NCBI GenBank assembly: GCA_030608245.1
Contig: JAUWEO010000012.1
Span: 1-16,157, forward strand
Source: Candidatus Latescibacterota bacterium
GTDB taxonomy: Bacteria > Latescibacterota > MVCY01
Direction of reading: 5' to 3'
DNA: 16,157 nt
In this document: positions 14,430 to 16,157 of the stretch, one piece after another
How the letters are laid out: each line of letters begins with the position of its first letter
Position numbering within the stretch: the stretch's first letter is position 1
Program-made: the position numbers and the translations under genes
Notes under the pieces: model-generated
Database searches by the model: none
What the model saw: only the letters and a program-made list of their open reading frames with translations
What the model was told of the DNA's origin: nothing

Positions 14430-14462
14430 ATATCTATAGAGACGGTGAAGAGGATCAAAAAG

Positions 14463-15566
14463 ATGAAAGACGACGCGGGGCTGGTTGCAACAGCACTGGC
14501 CGGTGGCCCTGAGACGTTTGGCCCGATTATCGCACGCTATCAGGATGCGGTGTTTGGAGTAGCTTTGGCCCGCCTGCGTAATTTCGACGATGCGGAGGAC
14601 ATAGCGCAGGAAGTGTTTATCGAAGCTTTTGAGCACCTCGGCAGACTGGAAAATCCGTGCAGGCTGGGGGCCTGGCTCAGGTCGATAACGATTCACCGCT
14701 GTATTGATCATCTGCGGCGCCGCCGTGAGGTCATTGACGTGGAGGAAATAGCCGAACAGGTAGGAGGGACCTCGACACCGCATACTGAGCTGGAACGACA
14801 GGAATTGCGAGGCCAAGTGATGGCCGCTATCGGTCGGCTCAGCAAGACGCAACGCGAGACAACAACCCTTTTTTACATTAATGGCTACTCGCAAGAAGAG
14901 ATAGCCAGGATCCAGGAAGTGCCGATAGGCACGGTAAAGCGTCGCCTGCACGATGCGCGGGAGAAGCTGAAAGAGGAGATGATGGACGTGGTCGAAGAGG
15001 TGTTAAAAGCAGGGGCACCGAAGGAAGACTTCGGCAAGCAGGTCTTCGAGATTCTCTCCCGATATGGCCGTCCCCCGGCCCCGTGGACACAATGGGAGGA
15101 GGTCCGCGCGAAGCTCCGAGAGATCGGCACGGACGGCATTGAGGGATTCATCAAGGCCCTCGAATCGCCTCATTCCCCAACGCGTGCTTTTGCCACGGTC
15201 ATGCTAAACGCCTCCGGACAGAGCGATGAGGTCGTCGAGGAGCTGCTCAAGAAATCGCTGGCGGACCCGAACAAGAAAGTCCGGAGGGTCGCGGTTGGAG
15301 CTATCTTGGGCATCATCGACCACGAAGAAAACAGACGCGGCAAGCTCATTCCTTGTCTGCTGCCCCTTCTTCGCGACCGCTGCAAACGGCTTCGCTCGTA
15401 CGTCGCGGGATATTTGCGCCACATCCCCGATTACCCGAAGTACGTGCCGTTGGACTGCGTGGCACGCGCCTTAGTGGCCGAGAATGACCCCTCGGTTCGG
15501 GCGACGATGATCGGACTGATGCGTGCGGTGTTCGACGCTCAGGATGCCGACAAGCACGAGACATGA
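14463..15566 (+). CDS. ECF RNA polymerase sigma factor with HEAT-like C-terminal extension
   Basis: Sigma-70 family, ECF type. Seen: region 2 (about 1-85) with RYQDAVFGVALARLRNFDDAEDIAQEVF and LGAWLRSITIHRCIDHLRRRR, region 4 (about 115-170) with LSKTQRETTTLFYINGYSQEEIA and VPIGTVKRRLHDAREKL. A linker then leads to about 190 extra residues of helical repeats (around LREIGTDGIEGFIKALES, DEVVEELLKKSLADPNKKVRR, IPCLLPLLRDRCKRLRSYVAGYL), which look like HEAT-type repeats. Such tails usually mediate protein contacts or sensing, and no separate anti-sigma gene is visible, so the tail may regulate activity (inference). GTG 14445 gives 373 aa. ATG 14463, with AGAGGA 8 nt before it and the normal ECF opening, is preferred (367 aa). 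Confidence 0.93.
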   Translation: MKDDAGLVATALAGGPETFGPIIARYQDAVFGVALARLRNFDDAEDIAQEVFIEAFEHLGRLENPCRLGAWLRSITIHRCIDHLRRRREVIDVEEIAEQVGGTSTPHTELERQELRGQVMAAIGRLSKTQRETTTLFYINGYSQEEIARIQEVPIGTVKRRLHDAREKLKEEMMDVVEEVLKAGAPKEDFGKQVFEILSRYGRPPAPWTQWEEVRAKLREIGTDGIEGFIKALESPHSPTRAFATVMLNASGQSDEVVEELLKKSLADPNKKVRRVAVGAILGIIDHEENRRGKLIPCLLPLLRDRCKRLRSYVAGYLRHIPDYPKYVPLDCVARALVAENDPSVRATMIGLMRAVFDAQDADKHET

Positions 15567-15634
15567 TTGGCGGTCAAAGGCGACCGGACCCGGCGAAGGC
15601 GAGGTGTGTCCCTGCGCGCAAAAGGCTGGTCGCT

Positions 15635-15682
15635 CCCGAGGGAGATGGGCACACGCTCCCTCGGGCCGCCTTTTTTCTTTTT
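15635..15682 (+). terminator. Rho-independent terminator of the sigma gene
   Basis: Perfect 10-bp stem CCCGAGGGAG (15635-15644) / CTCCCTCGGG (15656-15665) with an 11-nt loop, then CCGCC and a T-rich run (TTTTTTCTTTTT, 15671-15682). It lies 69 bp after the sigma gene stop. Confidence 0.85.
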
Positions 15683-15688
15683 CACTCC

Positions 15689-15710
15689 GGGCTTTTTTTA
15701 GCCCTTTCTG
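15689..15710. terminator. Second small hairpin of the terminator array
   Basis: GGGCT (15689-15693) and AGCCC (15700-15704) with a loop of six T, followed by TTT. Weak by itself; part of a tandem series. Confidence 0.4.
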
Positions 15711-15727
15711 CCCTGTGTTGATATGTG

Positions 15728-15763
15728 ACGGCCCAAAAGGATCTCCCCTCTGGGGCCGTTTTT
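15728..15763 (+). terminator. Third terminator-like hairpin
   Basis: ACGGCCC (15728-15734) pairs with GGGCCGT (15753-15759) around an 18-nt loop, followed directly by a run of T (15759-15763). No gene lies between it and the first terminator. Confidence 0.65.
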
Positions 15764-15886
15764 ATGTGCACAAGACGCGCCCTCCATGCGTCTGTATGTC
15801 GCTTCCCGTTTTATTAAGTGGTCTTTTAGAGGGCACGTTATTCTTGAAAGACCATGATGGAATAACACACGGCAACCTTCAACTCA

Positions 15887-15902
15887 AAAGGGGGTGATCA
15901 CC
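15887..15902 (+). promoter_or_regulatory. Strong ribosome site overlapping a 10-bp palindrome
   Basis: AAAGGGGGTGAT (15887-15898) matches the anti-SD well, 9 nt before ATG 15904. GGTGATCACC (15893-15902) is a perfect palindrome and may hide the site in RNA or bind a protein. Confidence 0.55.
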
Positions 15903-15903
15903 T

Positions 15904-16050
15904 ATGAGACTTGTGTTTGGCATGAACGGCATCGTCTTTTTCCTGTTGGTGAGCGCTGTCGTCGCCTGCTTTCTCTTTGTCCTCTATAGGATCCTTTCGT
16001 GGGCGGAGAGGAAGCCCCGCACTTCCTTTCCGTATTCCTATCACCCGTAA
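15904..16050 (+). CDS. Small single-span membrane protein (48 aa), unknown
   Basis: ATG 15904 with a strong ribosome site and a stop TAA at 16048-16050. Seen: a short N terminus (MRLVFGMNG), a hydrophobic run from about residue 9 to 28 (IVFFLLVSAVVACFLFVLY) fitting one transmembrane helix, then a basic Arg/Lys-containing stretch (RILSWAERKPR) and a Pro/Tyr/Ser-rich tail. The charge pattern favours N-terminus-out topology. I recognise no family. The antisense frame on the minus strand is highly charged as expected for the complement of a hydrophobic gene and is not called. Small membrane proteins often modulate larger complexes, but no partner is evident here. Confidence 0.7.
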   Translation: MRLVFGMNGIVFFLLVSAVVACFLFVLYRILSWAERKPRTSFPYSYHP

Positions 16051-16123
16051 ATTCTTGATGAGGTCTCCGAGGTCTCCATTCCCACCATTTGCTGAGATCC
16101 CCCTCTGAACTGCCCACCCCAAA

Positions 16124-16149
16124 AATTTTTTCAAGAAATTGAAAAAATT
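16124..16149. repeat. AT-rich 11-bp inverted repeat before the window end
   Basis: AATTTTTTCAA (16124-16134) and TTGAAAAAATT (16139-16149) are exact complements around GAAA. It ends 2 bp before a TTGACA hexamer, as an operator beside a promoter might. Confidence 0.6.
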
Positions 16150-16151
16150 AC

Positions 16152-16157
16152 TTGACA
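16152..16157 (+). promoter_or_regulatory. Possible -35 box at the window edge
   Basis: TTGACA, exact sigma-70 -35 consensus, in the last six bases. The -10 and gene would lie outside the window. Confidence 0.35.

Larger units (their letters stand above)
15567..15903. other. Non-coding region between sigma gene and small membrane-protein gene
   Basis: 337 bp. The first 200 bp hold the three hairpins. From 15764 to 15886 no gene or convincing promoter pair was seen, although the promoter of the small downstream gene should lie here. A long frame on the + strand crosses the terminators and is not credible. Confidence 0.6.

Noticed and set aside
15523..15897. 124-codon + strand frame
   Set aside because: It begins inside the sigma gene in another frame and crosses three terminator-like hairpins; composition is not protein-like.
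15898..16134. 78-codon minus-strand frame opposite the small membrane protein
   Set aside because: It uses a TTG start with no ribosome site, and its highly charged product is what the complement of a hydrophobic gene gives.
1..16157. CRISPR arrays, tRNA/rRNA genes, insertion sequences
   Set aside because: No direct-repeat array, no tRNA-like cloverleaf or rRNA segment, and no transposase were recognised on either strand.

Overview
The window is bacterial chromosomal DNA of moderate G+C content. Bacterial markers are a bacterial HisRS, RsmI, a sigma-54 activator, an ECF sigma factor and strong Shine-Dalgarno sites before many genes. Pairing an inositol-3-phosphate synthase with a CDP-alcohol phosphatidyltransferase implies inositol phospholipids, which are uncommon in bacteria. 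The UroD-family and TIM-barrel cluster is of a kind common in uncultured anaerobic lineages. I cannot name the phylum from the sequence.

Layout. Three genes read leftward from about 3.7 kb: ccdA (cytochrome c biogenesis), hisS and a sigma-54-dependent response regulator. A roughly 500 bp AT-rich gap (3681-4186) follows, with one perfect and two near-perfect DnaA boxes. Almost everything to its right reads rightward, so the gap is a strand-switch point and a possible replication origin or DnaA-controlled divergent promoter region. Next come rsmI, the phosphatidyltransferase, a duplicated DUF4389 membrane protein, an isoprenylcysteine/phospholipid methyltransferase-like membrane protein, ino1 and tmk. 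A long imperfect palindrome (8536-8654) lies just before tmk. A small FmdB-type zinc-ribbon gene converges on tmk.

From 9.9 to 13.0 kb a tight operon encodes a cupin, a TIM-barrel isomerase/epimerase-like protein, a UroD/MtaA-like protein and a second TIM-barrel protein. It looks catabolic or C1-related, but the substrate is not evident.

From 13.0 to 15.6 kb lies a sigma-factor region. It holds a remnant of ECF sigma region 4 that ends at a TGA. Downstream of that TGA, in the same frame and with no other stop, is a gene for a BtrH-like domain. An intact ECF sigma factor with a HEAT-like C-terminal extension follows. The two loci share a similar linker after region 4, so the BtrH-like gene is probably the surviving C-terminal half of a former sigma-effector fusion. 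Three hairpins resembling terminators follow. The window ends with a 48-residue single-span membrane protein, an AT-rich inverted repeat and a TTGACA box at the last base.
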